A DNA stretch of 64,000 nt from Staphylococcus agnetis. Its GTDB lineage: Bacteria > Bacillota > Bacilli > Staphylococcales > Staphylococcaceae. Positions 1 to 9,790 of the stretch are shown piece after piece. The stretch is taken from NCBI RefSeq assembly GCF_002901865.1, contig NZ_PPQF01000047.1, positions 22,531 through 86,530 of the forward strand, given 5' to 3'. Under the pieces are notes generated by a model, which saw only the letters and a program-made list of their open reading frames with translations, was not told the DNA's origin and did not search any database. How positions within the stretch are numbered: the stretch's first letter is position 1; each line of letters begins with the position of its first letter. The translations under genes and the position numbers were made by a program.

Positions 1-333
1 TATCCAACTCAAATTAAACCGTTCTACATGCAACCAAATCCAGCCAATGAAAAAACGGTTTTATGTGCCGATTTAATTGCACCTGAAGGCTATGGGGAAA
101 TTATCGGTGGTTCAGAACGTATCAATGATATTGAATTACTCGAACAACGTATTGACGAGCATCAATTAGATACGGAAAGTTATCAATATTATTTAGACTT
201 ACGTAAATATGGTTCGGTTCCCCACAGTGGCTTTGGTCTAGGACTTGAGCGCACTGTAGCATGGATTTCGGGTGTTGAACATGTACGTGAAACATCTCCA
301 TTCCCACGTTTATTAAATCGTTTATATCCATAG
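1..333 (+). CDS. asnS: asparagine--tRNA ligase, C-terminal part (cut by window edge)
   Basis: The frame is open from base 1, so this is the last ~110 codons of a gene that starts outside the window. It charges tRNA-Asn with asparagine in the cytoplasm. The visible part carries the class II synthetase motif 3 region ([13 protein letters not shown]) and the preceding [10 protein letters not shown] stretch typical of AsnRS. It lies just upstream of dnaD, the usual Bacilli order asnS-dnaD-nth. Identification rests on the C-terminal third only, but the fit is strong; LysRS or AspRS have different residues around the GGSER segment. Confidence 0.93.
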   Translation, partial: YPTQIKPFYMQPNPANEKTVLCADLIAPEGYGEIIGGSERINDIELLEQRIDEHQLDTESYQYYLDLRKYGSVPHSGFGLGLERTVAWISGVEHVRETSPFPRLLNRLYP

Positions 334-413
334 TATTTAATGACTGTAGACCAAGTCTCATGACTAATTTTTGAGCTTGGTCTTTTTATATCAAAACGAA
401 ACGAGGTGACGAC

Positions 414-1106
414 ATGAATGCAAGAGAACTACAAATTCGTCCTGTGGTCATTCGATACGAATTGCTAAATTATTATCAAGCACTCGGTTTGAACGAAGCA
501 GACTTAATCATACTAATTAAAATTTTACACGCCTATGAAGTGTCTAATTTACAACCTTCAATAGATGTTCTTAAACAAGGTACGACGATGCAAGAAACAG
601 AAGTCACTATGATTATCCAAAAACTTATTCGTTTAGATTTATTATCAATGAAAGTTGAAAAAGATCATGACGGTAAATTCTCAGAATTCATAAATATGGA
701 CGGCTTCTTTAATCAGTTCGCAAAAGTGCTAGAGCAAGAAAAGCAAAAATTAGAGCTTGAAAATGACACAGCACATTTTAAACGTTTATTTTCTAAAATT
801 GAGACCAATTTTGGTAGGGCATTATCACCATTAGAAATAGAAACGATTTCACAATGGTTAGACGTCGATCACTATCCACACCAATTAATCGATGCTGCAA
901 TTGACGAAGCTTTAAGTCATAATAAATTAAATTTAAAGTATATTGATCGAATATTGTTGAATTGGCAAAAGAATAATGTCACTACTGTGGAAGATTCAAA
1001 ACCTATACGGGCAAAATTTAAAAAACAATCACAAGAGGGAGCAAAAAAAATTGAAAATTTCCCTAAGTTTGATTGGTTAAATGGGGAGTCACCAAATGGT
1101 AAGTAA
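414..1106 (+). CDS. dnaD: DnaD replication initiation / primosome protein
   Basis: DnaD helps load the replicative helicase at oriC and at restarted forks, together with DnaB and DnaI. The 230-residue protein has the normal family size: an N-terminal winged-helix region (about residues 1-100) and a C-terminal DnaB_2/DnaD domain (about 125-200) ending in the typical YIDRILLNW motif, followed by a polar tail. The ATG follows a GAGGTG ribosome site. The end overlaps the next gene, nth, by about 11 bases, so the two are translationally linked; asnS upstream and nth-ypoC downstream match the conserved Bacilli cluster. Confidence 0.95.
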   Translation: MNARELQIRPVVIRYELLNYYQALGLNEADLIILIKILHAYEVSNLQPSIDVLKQGTTMQETEVTMIIQKLIRLDLLSMKVEKDHDGKFSEFINMDGFFNQFAKVLEQEKQKLELENDTAHFKRLFSKIETNFGRALSPLEIETISQWLDVDHYPHQLIDAAIDEALSHNKLNLKYIDRILLNWQKNNVTTVEDSKPIRAKFKKQSQEGAKKIENFPKFDWLNGESPNGK

Positions 1107-1767
1107 GAAAAAAGCTTTAGAAATGATAGATACAATTGATCAAATGTTTCCAGATGCAGAATGCGAATTAAAACATAGCAATCCTTTTGAACTCACAATT
1201 GCGGTTTTATTATCTGCACAATGTACAGATAACACCGTTAATAAAGTAACACAAGACTTATTCCAAAAATACCATACACCTGAAGATTATTTAAATGTTG
1301 AACTTTCAGAACTCGAAAATGATATTCGACGTATCGGATTATATCGGAATAAAGCAAAAAATATTCAAAAATTATCTAAATCATTAATTGATAAGTTTGA
1401 TGGGGAGGTTCCAAACACACATCAAGAACTTGAAAGTTTAGCTGGCGTGGGGCGAAAAACAGCTAACGTGGTCATGAGTGTGGCTTTTGGAGCGCCTGCT
1501 TTAGCCGTCGATACGCATGTAGAGCGCGTTTCAAAAAGATTAGGGATATGTCGTTGGAAAGATAGTGTCTTAGAAGTAGAATGTAAGCTCACATCTATTA
1601 TCCCTAAAGATCGATGGACTAAAAGTCATCATCAATTAATCTTTTTTGGAAGATATCATTGTTTAGCACGCAAACCGAAATGCGGAGAATGTCCTTTATT
1701 TGATGATTGTCGTGAGGGACAAAAACGTTATAAAGCGTCATTAAGAGCAGTAGGTGGCGTCTCATGA
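1096..1767 (+). CDS. nth: endonuclease III (DNA glycosylase/AP lyase)
   Basis: Base-excision repair enzyme that removes oxidised pyrimidines and nicks the abasic site. I chose the ATG at 1096, not the one at 1081, because GGGGAG at 1083-1088 is its ribosome site; this gives 223 residues. The helix-hairpin-helix LAGVGRKTAN holds the catalytic Lys121, the VDTHV motif holds Asp139, and the 4Fe-4S loop C-x6-C-x2-C-x5-C is complete near the C-terminus. The start lies inside the end of dnaD and the stop overlaps the next start (ATGA), so the three genes form one tight transcription unit. Confidence 0.96.
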   Translation: MVSKKKALEMIDTIDQMFPDAECELKHSNPFELTIAVLLSAQCTDNTVNKVTQDLFQKYHTPEDYLNVELSELENDIRRIGLYRNKAKNIQKLSKSLIDKFDGEVPNTHQELESLAGVGRKTANVVMSVAFGAPALAVDTHVERVSKRLGICRWKDSVLEVECKLTSIIPKDRWTKSHHQLIFFGRYHCLARKPKCGECPLFDDCREGQKRYKASLRAVGGVS

Positions 1768-2096
1768 TGAATCGCTACACTCATTTTCATAACCTTGAAC
1801 TCGAATTAGATGCACTTGCCAAAAAACGTTTAATTGGAAAACCACCTTCATTTGACTTATTAGATGCTTATTACGAATTACTCATATCTTATTTTAAAGA
1901 TATCAATCATATCTCTTCTATTGAGCCACTTGATGAAACACAGTTAATGATTAAACCATTTAATTTAACAGAACGATTGGCGTATATTCAACAACGTAAA
2001 CATCATTATATGGGATATCAACAAATGAAAACATTAAAAACAGAACTTATAAAAATGCACGCAGCCTATCGCGTCCGTCATGAAGAAGATCTTTAA
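1764..2096 (+). CDS. YpoC-like conserved protein
   Basis: A 110-residue protein of unknown function with no signal peptide or membrane segment. It is rich in charged and aromatic residues and probably helical. It starts in an ATGA overlap with the nth stop and is the last gene before a bidirectional terminator. Its position between nth and the recU-pbp2 pair is that of B. subtilis ypoC, and its length fits; the assignment rests mainly on this gene order. No catalytic motif is visible. Confidence 0.75.
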   Translation: MMNRYTHFHNLELELDALAKKRLIGKPPSFDLLDAYYELLISYFKDINHISSIEPLDETQLMIKPFNLTERLAYIQQRKHHYMGYQQMKTLKTELIKMHAAYRVRHEEDL

Positions 2097-2142
2097 AAGT
2101 ATTGACGTGTCGGTAGCACTTGCATATTTGTAATATAAAAAA

Positions 2143-2180
2143 ACAAACTCCTAAACAACATCGTTGTCTAGGAGTTTGTT
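2143..2180. terminator. bidirectional terminator between ypoC-like gene and pbp2
   Basis: A long inverted repeat (ACAAACTCCTA... / ...TAGGAGTTTGT, about 16 paired bases around a short ATCG loop) lies between two convergent genes. Runs of A before it and T after it allow it to stop transcription from either side. Confidence 0.9.
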
Positions 2181-2184
2181 TGCG

Positions 2185-4404
2185 TTAAAATCCAAAGAAG
2201 TTACGAATTGTACCACTTGGGCCACCAGTAGAATTTCTTTGATTTGTCGTTCCACTATTACCCGTTACGCCACTTTGAGAGTTTGCTGTTGGGCGATTCG
2301 TAGTAGTACTAGAACCACCGGCATTTGTACCACCACTATTTTCAGTAAAGTTACTTGTAGTATTATGGTCTGGTGATTTTGCAACATATAGGCTCTTATC
2401 ACTGCCTCCTACAGAATCTGGACGTTTGAAGTCTTCGCTATATCCTGGAGGGTGAATGCCTGACATTACTTCTCTAAATAGTTCTTGAGGTAACTTTTGT
2501 TCGCTACTACCTACAAATGAGTTTGTACCATATGGTTTTACGTTGTTAAAGCCCATCCAGATAGACATCGTATATCTAGGGGAGTAACCTGCAATCCATA
2601 CATCTTTGGCAGCTGAATCTGGTAAATTGTACTGTTGATACACTTCAGAACCGTAAGTACCTGTACCTGTTTTTGCTGCAACATTAAATCCTGGATTGTT
2701 ACCATAAGCAGAACCATATGCTTTAAATGTACCTTTTAATACATCAGTAATCATATAAGCAGTGTAATCTTCCATTGCTTTATGACTCGTATGATCAAAC
2801 TCAATCGTATTGCCATTGGCTTCTTCAACACGTTTTATCGCGTGCGCTTTGTTATATTCACCGCCATTGGCAAAAGATGCATAGGCTGACGCTAATTGTG
2901 TTGGTGAAAATTCAGAAGATGAACCACCTAATACTTCGGAAGGTCCGATATTAGTGTTTTCATATTCTAAACCAACTTTTTTAGCAAAATCAGTCGGTGC
3001 ATTACTGCCTGCTTGTTCTTTAACTTGTTGCCAAGTTTTAAGGGCAGGAATATTAAAACTTTGACGTAAGGCATCATACAGTGCAACCGTTCCATGACTC
3101 TTTTGGTCATAGTTTCTAAACGTACCACCGTCTACGTTATACGCAGATTCATCTTGTAATGCGTGATTCGTCGCCCATTGGAGATTTTCAATGGCAGGTG
3201 CGTATGCTAAGAAAGGTTTTAATGTAGAGCCGGTAGGGTGTAGGTCTGTCGCTTGGTTTCTTTCTACGACATCTTCGTAATTACGTCCACCCGAAATCGC
3301 TACAAGACCACCTGTTTTACTGTCAACTATCGTTGCACCAACTTGTTGGTCTTCATTCTTATAATAACCACCATTATTTACACGTTCTTGTAATGTATCT
3401 TGAACATTTTTATCCATGTTAGTGTAAATTTTAATACCACTGTTTAGAAGGTCAGATAAGTTTTCACCTTTAAAGTCTGGATGTGCCATTAATTCTTGCT
3501 TAATGAAGTTAACATATGAATCATATTGTTTTGTACTATCATCAGGTTTAATTTGACGCTCTGTTGAAGTACGTTGTACTAGATTCTCTGTAATAGGTGT
3601 GTTTTGAGCCTCTTTTTTCTCTTTTTCAGAGATGCGATTATGGTAAGCCATTAAGTATAATACAGTATCTTTACGTTGTTCTGCTTGTTCAGGATGATCG
3701 TAAATATTATACGTATTAGGTACTTGTGGTAGACCAGCTAAATACGCTGATTCAGCAAGATTTAAGTCTTTTAAATCTTTGTTGAAGTAATACTTAGCAG
3801 CAGCTTTAATACCATATACACCATCAGAATAATAAATTTTGTTTAAGTACATTTGGAATATTTCATCTTTAGAATATTCCTGTTCCAAACGATATGATAA
3901 GTATGCTTCTTGCGCTTTACGTTCAATTGACTTTTGATCAGTTAAGAATGTACGTTTAACAACTTGTTGCGTAAGTGTTGACGCACCTTGAGCACCAAAG
4001 CCTCCAGAGACATTTTTTAAAACAGCTCCAAAAAGACGTTTGTAGTCAAGGGCACCATGATCATAAAAACGATTATCCTCAGTCGCTAAAACAGCATTTT
4101 TCATCTGTGGCGGGACATCTTTTAAGTCAACGTGTTCACGTCTTGCACCGTTATCAAGCTTTTTAACAAGTTGTCCATTTTTGTCATAAATTTCTGCTGG
4201 TGCGGGATCTTGTAATTTCGCTTCATTAAAGGCGGGTGCTTTCCAGGCATAATATGCAAAAAGTAAGATTGCTAGTAAGCCTAAAATAACTCCGGCAAGC
4301 ACCATAAAACTCAGCACTTTGATGATGGTACGCTTGATGTTTCTATTCTTTTTTTGACCGGACTTCTGAGATGAACTATTAGAAGTCCTTTTCTTTTCCG
4401 TCAT
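2185..4404 (-). CDS. pbp2: penicillin-binding protein 2 (bifunctional transglycosylase/transpeptidase)
   Basis: Class A PBP that polymerises lipid II and cross-links the wall at the septum. In order: a basic cytoplasmic tail, one membrane anchor (about 28-53), a GT51 domain (about 70-250) with [10 protein letters not shown] (Glu109), GASTLTQQ and [12 protein letters not shown] (Glu166), then the transpeptidase with STLK (Ser393), SFN and KTGTGT. The spacing of the two glutamates and the serine equals that of S. aureus PBP2 shifted by five. The C-terminal tail is low-complexity (Gly, Ser, Thr, Asn). The start overlaps the recU stop by four bases, so the pair is co-translated. All catalytic residues are present. 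Confidence 0.97.
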   Translation of the reverse strand: MTEKKRTSNSSSQKSGQKKNRNIKRTIIKVLSFMVLAGVILGLLAILLFAYYAWKAPAFNEAKLQDPAPAEIYDKNGQLVKKLDNGARREHVDLKDVPPQMKNAVLATEDNRFYDHGALDYKRLFGAVLKNVSGGFGAQGASTLTQQVVKRTFLTDQKSIERKAQEAYLSYRLEQEYSKDEIFQMYLNKIYYSDGVYGIKAAAKYYFNKDLKDLNLAESAYLAGLPQVPNTYNIYDHPEQAEQRKDTVLYLMAYHNRISEKEKKEAQNTPITENLVQRTSTERQIKPDDSTKQYDSYVNFIKQELMAHPDFKGENLSDLLNSGIKIYTNMDKNVQDTLQERVNNGGYYKNEDQQVGATIVDSKTGGLVAISGGRNYEDVVERNQATDLHPTGSTLKPFLAYAPAIENLQWATNHALQDESAYNVDGGTFRNYDQKSHGTVALYDALRQSFNIPALKTWQQVKEQAGSNAPTDFAKKVGLEYENTNIGPSEVLGGSSSEFSPTQLASAYASFANGGEYNKAHAIKRVEEANGNTIEFDHTSHKAMEDYTAYMITDVLKGTFKAYGSAYGNNPGFNVAAKTGTGTYGSEVYQQYNLPDSAAKDVWIAGYSPRYTMSIWMGFNNVKPYGTNSFVGSSEQKLPQELFREVMSGIHPPGYSEDFKRPDSVGGSDKSLYVAKSPDHNTTSNFTENSGGTNAGGSSTTTNRPTANSQSGVTGNSGTTNQRNSTGGPSGTIRNFFGF

Positions 4405-5027
4405 ACGCGGTCCTCACTTTCATCTAATATCAACTTATCAACTGCATTGAGGTAATCTAATCTTGGTTGATATTGATAAGGAATATAGTAACTATTTTCT
4501 TGAATTTCTTCAACCGAAATAGATTTTTTTCCTCCTTGTTGACACCGTTCCCAAAAAGGAAGAAAGTTTTTAAAAGGGAGTAGGTACACATCGTCAAGCA
4601 CTTTAAATCGAATGAGTAAAAACACTATGCCACCTTGTTCTGACACATGAGACATATGTCGCACTTGATGTTCATGAATGTTTTGTAACGGAAAAGACGT
4701 TTTATTTTTAGTTTCTTTCGCTTCAAAGTCGATGTGATAACCCTGATAAATACCATTATAATCGGTTGTAGAAGGCGTTCTAAAATAAGCCTCTTTAATA
4801 ACAGCCTGACTACGTTTAGGATAATCTACATGTACCACTTGAACTGGGGTAGGCTTCTTATGAATCACTGCACGTCGGTGTTTCATATAAAATTGATTTG
4901 AACGTTCAATGTCTTTTTCTAATGACATCCCACGTCCACCATATTCAATTTTACTATGCTGTGACATATTCGTGATTCCGCCTCTAGTCTGATTTGGCTT
5001 AAAAGGCTTACCATTTGGATAATTCAT
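4401..5027 (-). CDS. recU: Holliday junction resolvase RecU
   Basis: RecU cleaves Holliday junctions and modulates RecA during repair and chromosome segregation. The 208-residue protein has the usual N-terminal basic stretch ([11 protein letters not shown]), the [11 protein letters not shown] start of the nuclease fold, and the metal-binding core with [21 protein letters not shown] (acidic residues plus the E-x-K pair). It is the first gene of the recU-pbp2 operon, with a 4-base overlap to pbp2. A LexA-like palindrome lies 28-41 bases upstream of the start (separate entry). Confidence 0.95.
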   Translation of the reverse strand: MNYPNGKPFKPNQTRGGITNMSQHSKIEYGGRGMSLEKDIERSNQFYMKHRRAVIHKKPTPVQVVHVDYPKRSQAVIKEAYFRTPSTTDYNGIYQGYHIDFEAKETKNKTSFPLQNIHEHQVRHMSHVSEQGGIVFLLIRFKVLDDVYLLPFKNFLPFWERCQQGGKKSISVEEIQENSYYIPYQYQPRLDYLNAVDKLILDESEDRV

Positions 5028-5339
5028 TTTGCCACCTAAATTCTGAATTAAGTTAGAACGACTGTTCTTTACTACATTAGTAATGTTTTAAGGTACATAT
5101 CATTTAATAATTAAGTAAATAGGGCGCTTAACACATTACTTAACTCGTATGATATCCTTTAATTCCAATGACATTACGATACAAAACACTTTGCAAATCA
5201 ATATTATGTTCGTATATAATACGATGCAATTAAAGTTATCATAAACTGATATTATTGTATCACAAATGCTATAGATGCGTTACCCTTAATCCAGTTGTAA
5301 TAAGCATGTAATACGAGATATACACATTTGGAGGTTAAT
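5028..5339. other. divergent intergenic region between recU and yppE-like gene
   Basis: About 310 AT-rich bases separate two divergent operons and must hold both promoters. Besides the LexA-like box at 5055-5068 there is an inverted repeat TTAAGTAA / TTACTTAA at 5111-5118 and 5136-5143 with a 17-base loop. I could not assign -35/-10 boxes with confidence, and I see no open frame with a good ribosome site. Confidence 0.5.
5055..5068. promoter_or_regulatory. LexA-like (SOS) palindrome upstream of recU
   Basis: AGAACGACTGTTCT has the GAAC-N4-GTTC core of the Gram-positive SOS box, with one mismatch in the four central bases against CGAACRNRYGTTCG. It lies 28 bases before the recU start codon, where a repressor could block transcription. 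Binding is inferred only. Confidence 0.4.
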
Positions 5340-5675
5340 ATGAATGTCCAAGAATTGATAGAAATAAATAAAGCAATACAAAAGCGCTTTAAATTAGCTA
5401 AACAAGGTCATCAATACGACTTTGAAAAAGATATCAAACCGTTTGTTAGTGAAGTAGACGCATCTTTGTTGTCGTTTAAAAAAAATTATCATTCTATGCT
5501 TACGTTCCCATATTTTAATGACCAAAAATTTCATCGTCTCATTCAAATTATTGAAGAAGTTTCTGTAGAATGTCATTATAAAAGAACAAGTACTAAAATA
5601 TTTAATGATAAAATTAAAGTTGTCACACATGATTTAAATTATCTAAAACAAATGAGTGAACAAAACCATGTTTAA
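5340..5675 (+). CDS. YppE-like (DUF1798-type) small helical protein
   Basis: A 111-residue cytoplasmic protein, mostly predicted helix, with no catalytic motif I can recognise. I place the start at ATG 5340 because TTGGAGG at 5328-5334 is its ribosome site; a TTG at 5328 lies inside that site. Size, charge and location between recU and ypsA suggest the YppE family, but that is from gene order and general look rather than a firm motif. Its stop overlaps the ypsA start, so the two are probably co-translated. Confidence 0.6.
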   Translation: MNVQELIEINKAIQKRFKLAKQGHQYDFEKDIKPFVSEVDASLLSFKKNYHSMLTFPYFNDQKFHRLIQIIEEVSVECHYKRTSTKIFNDKIKVVTHDLNYLKQMSEQNHV

Positions 5676-6225
5676 AACGATGTATGTTACAGGATACAAA
5701 TCTTATGAACTCAATATTTTTAATGAGTCCGCTAAAGAAGTGCAGTACTTGAAGCAATTTATAACGCATAAATTGATAGGTTATATCGAAGAGGGACTTG
5801 AATGGGTGTTAATTCAAGGCCAGTTGGGTATTGAATTATGGACAGCAGAATGTGTCATTGATTTAAAGTCAGATTATCCTGATTTAAAATTAGGTATCAT
5901 ATCGCCATTTGAAAATCATACAGAGAAGTGGAATGATACTAATCAATTGCGTTATCAGCAAATTATAGCGCATGCTGACTTTGTACGTAGTGTTTTTGAA
6001 CGCCCTTATGAAGGGCCACATCAATTTCAAGCTGCAGATCAATTTATGTTAGATCATACAGATATTACGCTTTTGATTTATGATGAAGAACAAGAAGCGA
6101 GCCCTAAGTTTTTCAAGCGTAAGTTAGTTGATTTTACAGAAAAAACAAACTATACTTGTGATATTGTGGCGTTTGACGAAATTACGAGCTTTATCAATGA
6201 TTTACAATGGTCTGAAGAAAATTGA
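5668..6225 (+). CDS. ypsA: YpsA family protein (DUF1273, SLOG-type fold)
   Basis: YpsA belongs to a Rossmann-like family; in B. subtilis and S. aureus it is reported to affect cell division. The protein begins [18 protein letters not shown], and the [11 protein letters not shown] segment matches the nucleotide-binding loop of the family. A GTG at 5656 is possible, but the ATG at 5668 aligns with the family start; 185 residues result. It overlaps the preceding yppE-like gene and sits 21 bases before gpsB, the conserved and functionally linked neighbour. Confidence 0.88.
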   Translation: MFKTMYVTGYKSYELNIFNESAKEVQYLKQFITHKLIGYIEEGLEWVLIQGQLGIELWTAECVIDLKSDYPDLKLGIISPFENHTEKWNDTNQLRYQQIIAHADFVRSVFERPYEGPHQFQAADQFMLDHTDITLLIYDEEQEASPKFFKRKLVDFTEKTNYTCDIVAFDEITSFINDLQWSEEN

Positions 6226-6246
6226 ATCAAATGAGGTGGAGAAATC

Positions 6247-6582
6247 ATGTCAGATGTTTCTTTAAAGTTATCTGCAAAAGATATTTACGAGAAAGATTTT
6301 GAAAAAACAATGGTACGCGGTTACCGTCCTGAGGAAGTAGATGCTTTTTTAGATGATATCATTGCGGACTATCAAAAAATGGCTGACTTAAATAGTGAGG
6401 TCATTAAATTAACTGAGCAAAACAATAAATTAAAAAAAGAAATTGAAGATTTACGTATTCGTGTCGCATCAGGTCGTTCACACGATAATAAAAGTTTTGC
6501 TAACCAAAGTACGAATCAAAATAGCAATGTAGACATTCTTAAACGTATCTCTAACCTTGAAAAGGCTGTATTTGGTAAATAA
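6247..6582 (+). CDS. gpsB: cell division protein GpsB (DivIVA family)
   Basis: GpsB links division and elongation machinery at the septum and binds class A PBPs. The 111-residue protein has the DivIVA-like N-terminal domain ([34 protein letters not shown]), a coiled coil (about 45-75), a short polar linker, and a C-terminal helix ([15 protein letters not shown]) that forms the hexamer. An AGGTGGAG ribosome site precedes the ATG. It follows ypsA directly, and PBP2, a plausible partner, is encoded 2 kb away. Confidence 0.95.
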   Translation: MSDVSLKLSAKDIYEKDFEKTMVRGYRPEEVDAFLDDIIADYQKMADLNSEVIKLTEQNNKLKKEIEDLRIRVASGRSHDNKSFANQSTNQNSNVDILKRISNLEKAVFGK

Positions 6583-6585
6583 TCA

Positions 6586-6613
6586 TTGCTTTTATGAAAC
6601 AAAATGATATAAT
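6586..6613 (+). promoter_or_regulatory. promoter of rnpB
   Basis: TTGCTT (6586-6591), a 16-base spacer and TATAAT (6608-6613) stand seven bases before the deduced 5' end of RNase P RNA. Confidence 0.8.
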
Positions 6614-6619
6614 TTTTGA

Positions 6620-7010
6620 GTGATATTTTGCGTAATCGCTATAGTGAATATAGAGGAAAGTCCATGCTCACACAATCTGAGATGATTGTAGTGTTCGTGC
6701 TTGATGAAACCATAAGTCAAGGCAATACATTTATTGACGGCAACGACCTAACCTAAGTCTTTTGATACGGTTACAATAGTTTGAAAGTGCCACAGTGACG
6801 TAGCTTCAGTTAGAAATAACGAAGGTGGAACGCGGTAAACCCCTCGAGTGAGCAATCCAAATTTGGTAGGAGCACTTGTCTAACGGAAATGAACGTATAG
6901 ATGAGGAAAAGTTATATGCTTTTCAGACAGATGATTACGACCGGCGTACCAGTGTAACTAGTGCACATCATGAGTACTACGGGACAGAACATGGCTTATA
7001 AAAATATCAC
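6620..7010 (+). ncRNA. rnpB: RNase P RNA, type B (Bacillus type)
   Basis: Catalytic RNA of RNase P, which trims the 5' leader of tRNA precursors. Hallmarks are visible in order: GAGGAAAGTCCATGCTC (near 6653), TGTAGTGTTCGTGC, GAAAGTGCCACAGTGACG, GGTGGAACGCGGTAAACCCC, and ACATGGCTTAT near the 3' end. The first ten bases (GTGATATTTT, 6620-6629) pair perfectly with AAAATATCAC (7001-7010), which closes helix P1 and fixes the ends within a few bases. The length of about 390 nt suits the type-B RNA. It has its own promoter and terminator. Confidence 0.97.
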
Positions 7011-7019
7011 TACTAGTTC

Positions 7020-7047
7020 GGGGCTGGGACATCAATGTTCCAGCCCC
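7020..7047 (+). terminator. terminator of rnpB
   Basis: GGGGCTGGGA / TTCCAGCCCC hairpin (one G-U pair) with a short loop, directly after rnpB, followed by an AT-rich stretch. GGGCTGGGAC-type hairpins recur as intergenic terminators in staphylococci. Confidence 0.85.
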
Positions 7048-7234
7048 ATCATTTATTTCACTATAAATGTGTACCCCTTTAAACCGCTATCCAATGACAT
7101 CACACATCATCATTACCCTCATCGATGAACATGATTACTAAATGCCATATGTTCATTATGAATAACATAAGTATGATACAATTTATTTAATTTATACATA
7201 GCAACCTATATCAAATTATTTTAGGAGGAAAATC

Positions 7235-8368
7235 ATGTACCAATTACTAGCAGTATGTCCTATGGGGCTTGAATCTATTGTAGCTAAAGAAGTTCAAGAG
7301 TTAGGATATGAGACACGTATTGAGAACGGGCGCATTTATTTCGAAGGGGACGAAAGCGCTATTGTTAAAGCCAATTTATGGTTAAGAACTGCTGATCGTG
7401 TCAAACTCATTGTCGGTCAATTTGAAGCAGTAACTTTTGATGAATTATTTGAAAAAACAAAGGCTTTGCCTTGGGAAGCAATCATTAGTAAAGATGGAAA
7501 ATTTCCTGTGCAAGGTCGTAGTTTAAAATCAAAGTTATTTAGTGTACCTGACGTTCAAGCGATTACTAAAAAAGCTATCGTTGAACGTCTCAAACACGCT
7601 TATAAAACCCCTGGATGGTTAGAAGAATCTGGGGCCAATTATCCGGTCGAAGTTAACATTTTAAAAGATAAAGTTTTACTTACGATTGATACATCTGGTT
7701 CTGGTTTAAATCGTCGTGGATATCGTTTAAAACAAGGGGAAGCACCGATTAAAGAAACACTAGCTGCTGCTTTAGTTAAATTAGCTAACTGGACAGGGGA
7801 TACACCGCTTATCGACCCATTTTGTGGATCGGGAACTATTGCTATTGAAGCTTGCATGATTGCTCAAAATATTGCGCCAGGTTTCAATCGCTCTTTTGTA
7901 TCCGAGCAGTGGGATATCATGCCAGATCAGCTATTTGATTCATTGCGCGCTGAAGCAGATGAAGCTGCAGATTATGATAAAGAAATTGAAATATATGCTT
8001 CTGATATTGACCCTCATATGGTAGAAATAGCAAAAGCCAACGCTGATGAAGTTGGCATGGGTGATATTATTCAATTTAGTGTCAAAGATGTGAATACTTT
8101 AACACTTACACATGAGGGACCAATTGGTATTATTGGAAACCCACCTTATGGCGAACGTATCGGTGAACGTAACGAAGTTGAAGAAATGTATCGTTATTTA
8201 GGCACATTACTTCATAAACATGACCAACTTTCGCTTTATATTATGACAAGTCATAAAGACTTTGAATATTTAGCCAATCGCAAAGCTACAAAACGTCGAA
8301 AACTCTTTAATGGCTATATTGAAACAACGTATTATCAATACTGGGCACCTAAAAAAGCTGATGCGTAA
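7235..8368 (+). CDS. THUMP-domain class I SAM-dependent 23S rRNA methyltransferase (YpsC/RlmL-like)
   Basis: Probable guanine-N2 methyltransferase acting on 23S rRNA. The 377-residue protein has an N-terminal THUMP region (about 45-155, RNA binding), followed by the UPF0020 methyltransferase domain with DPFCGSGTIAIEA (SAM-binding motif I) and the catalytic NPPYGERIGE (residues 302-311). A strong AGGAGG ribosome site precedes the ATG. It equals B. subtilis YpsC in size and context (downstream of gpsB/rnpB). It covers only the N-terminal half of the E. coli RlmKL fusion, so the exact target base is inferred from the family. Confidence 0.9.
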   Translation: MYQLLAVCPMGLESIVAKEVQELGYETRIENGRIYFEGDESAIVKANLWLRTADRVKLIVGQFEAVTFDELFEKTKALPWEAIISKDGKFPVQGRSLKSKLFSVPDVQAITKKAIVERLKHAYKTPGWLEESGANYPVEVNILKDKVLLTIDTSGSGLNRRGYRLKQGEAPIKETLAAALVKLANWTGDTPLIDPFCGSGTIAIEACMIAQNIAPGFNRSFVSEQWDIMPDQLFDSLRAEADEAADYDKEIEIYASDIDPHMVEIAKANADEVGMGDIIQFSVKDVNTLTLTHEGPIGIIGNPPYGERIGERNEVEEMYRYLGTLLHKHDQLSLYIMTSHKDFEYLANRKATKRRKLFNGYIETTYYQYWAPKKADA

Positions 8369-8511
8369 AGTGCAAACTTGTAAAGTATTCTTAGTTGCAT
8401 TCCGCTTCTCATAATTATAATGATTTTCGTGACATACATTGCTGTTCAAGAATGTAAATGATTGTGTCAATAGTGAGATAATCATTTATGAAGATAAAGG
8501 GGGCTATGTCG

Positions 8512-9426
8512 ATGCAAGATACAAGTTTTAAAAAGGGGATTATGTTCTCATTAATCGCATATATACTTTGGGGAACATTACCACTTTACTGGGCATTAAT
8601 CACGGGGATTAATGCGATTGAAACCTTAATGATACGCATAATTTTGTCCCTTATTTTTATGTTATTGTTGTTGCCACTAATGAAACAATGGACAACATTT
8701 AAAAACGATTTACAACAACTCATTGCGTCACCTAAAAAAATCATCATTATTATTATTGCTGGTTATGTGGTGACATTAAATTGGGGAACATTTATTTATG
8801 CTATTGAAGCTGGTTATGTATTACAAACAAGTTTGGGATATTATATCAATCCATTAGTAAGTATATTATTAGCAATGATATTCTTTAAAGAACGCTTTAA
8901 TCGTTTAGAGTGGTTAGCTATAGTCGTTGCTTTAACTGGCGTGCTTTATATGACCGTTAAAATAGGTGAATTTCCTTTCATCTCTTTATTGTTAGCATTT
9001 TCATTTGGAATTTATGGTTTATTAAAAAAATTAGTCCCTTTAAATGCGATGAGTAGTATAACTATTGAAACGATAGTGACCACACCGATGGCACTCATTT
9101 ATATCTTATATATGACGTTCCAACATCATTTAAGTATTGGATTTAATATGTCATCATTTTGGCTCCTGTTTTCAGGCGCTGTCACGGCCATCCCTTTACT
9201 CTCATTTTCTGCTGGCGCCATTAGGATTCCACTATCCTTAATGGGGTTTATCCAATATGTTGGGCCAACACTTATTTTCATATTAGGTATTTTTGTATTT
9301 AAGGAACCGTTTAACATGGACCAATTTATTACATTTTGTTTTATATGGTCAGGTATTTTAATTTATGTTTTATCGCAAATTATCAAAATATATAAAAGAC
9401 CTACACCTTTAAAATATCAAAATTAA
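8512..9426 (+). CDS. rarD: EamA family transporter RarD
   Basis: Integral membrane protein of the drug/metabolite transporter superfamily; the substrate is unknown for most RarD proteins. About ten hydrophobic segments form two EamA repeats, with conserved WG(T/S)LPLYW near the start and LGYYINPL in the middle of repeat one. Of the in-frame ATGs at 8488, 8506 and 8512, I prefer 8512 because AAAGGGGG at 8496-8503 stands the right distance from it; this gives 304 residues. It is a single gene with a strong terminator behind it. Confidence 0.85.
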   Translation: MQDTSFKKGIMFSLIAYILWGTLPLYWALITGINAIETLMIRIILSLIFMLLLLPLMKQWTTFKNDLQQLIASPKKIIIIIIAGYVVTLNWGTFIYAIEAGYVLQTSLGYYINPLVSILLAMIFFKERFNRLEWLAIVVALTGVLYMTVKIGEFPFISLLLAFSFGIYGLLKKLVPLNAMSSITIETIVTTPMALIYILYMTFQHHLSIGFNMSSFWLLFSGAVTAIPLLSFSAGAIRIPLSLMGFIQYVGPTLIFILGIFVFKEPFNMDQFITFCFIWSGILIYVLSQIIKIYKRPTPLKYQN

Positions 9427-9790
9427 CGCACTCAATATGCTTATAAAATTGTGTATGATAACTCAAAAAATGATATTATAGTTGTTTTCATTGCAAGCTT
9501 TCAAAATTCATGTATGTGAATTTTGGAAGCTTTTTCTATTTTGTTGTTGCTGAAATGCTATCTCGTTTGTCTATTAAAAATTTGACCAGATGAATGATAA
9601 AAGAGGCATTTTTTACAACATTAATGAGTTTGATATAGCTTAAAGGAATTGCATTAAATCCAACATTAGTTATTCATTCAATGTGACATCTTTATTGTTC
9701 ACTTTTATTCTTGAATCGTGTTGTTGGTTTTTTTAATGGCGTCACCTATAATACAATAGTAAAGAACCATTTAAACAAGGGGAGTACACT
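9427..9790. other. intergenic region upstream of the dynamin gene
   Basis: The first part holds the rarD terminator (9495-9535). The remaining ~250 bases are AT-rich and must contain the promoter of the next gene; ACAATAGTAAAG near 9750 could be a -10 region. No RNA gene or supported short frame is apparent. Confidence 0.5.
9495..9535 (+). terminator. terminator downstream of rarD
   Basis: AAGCTTTCAAAATTCA (9495-9510) pairs with TGAATTTTGGAAGCTT (9517-9532) around a six-base loop, followed by a T run. The stem is nearly perfect over 16 bases. Confidence 0.9.

Noticed and set aside
2164..2376. Plus-strand frame opposite the pbp2 3' end
   Set aside because: It starts inside a terminator and is antisense to the Gly/Ser/Thr-rich PBP2 tail.
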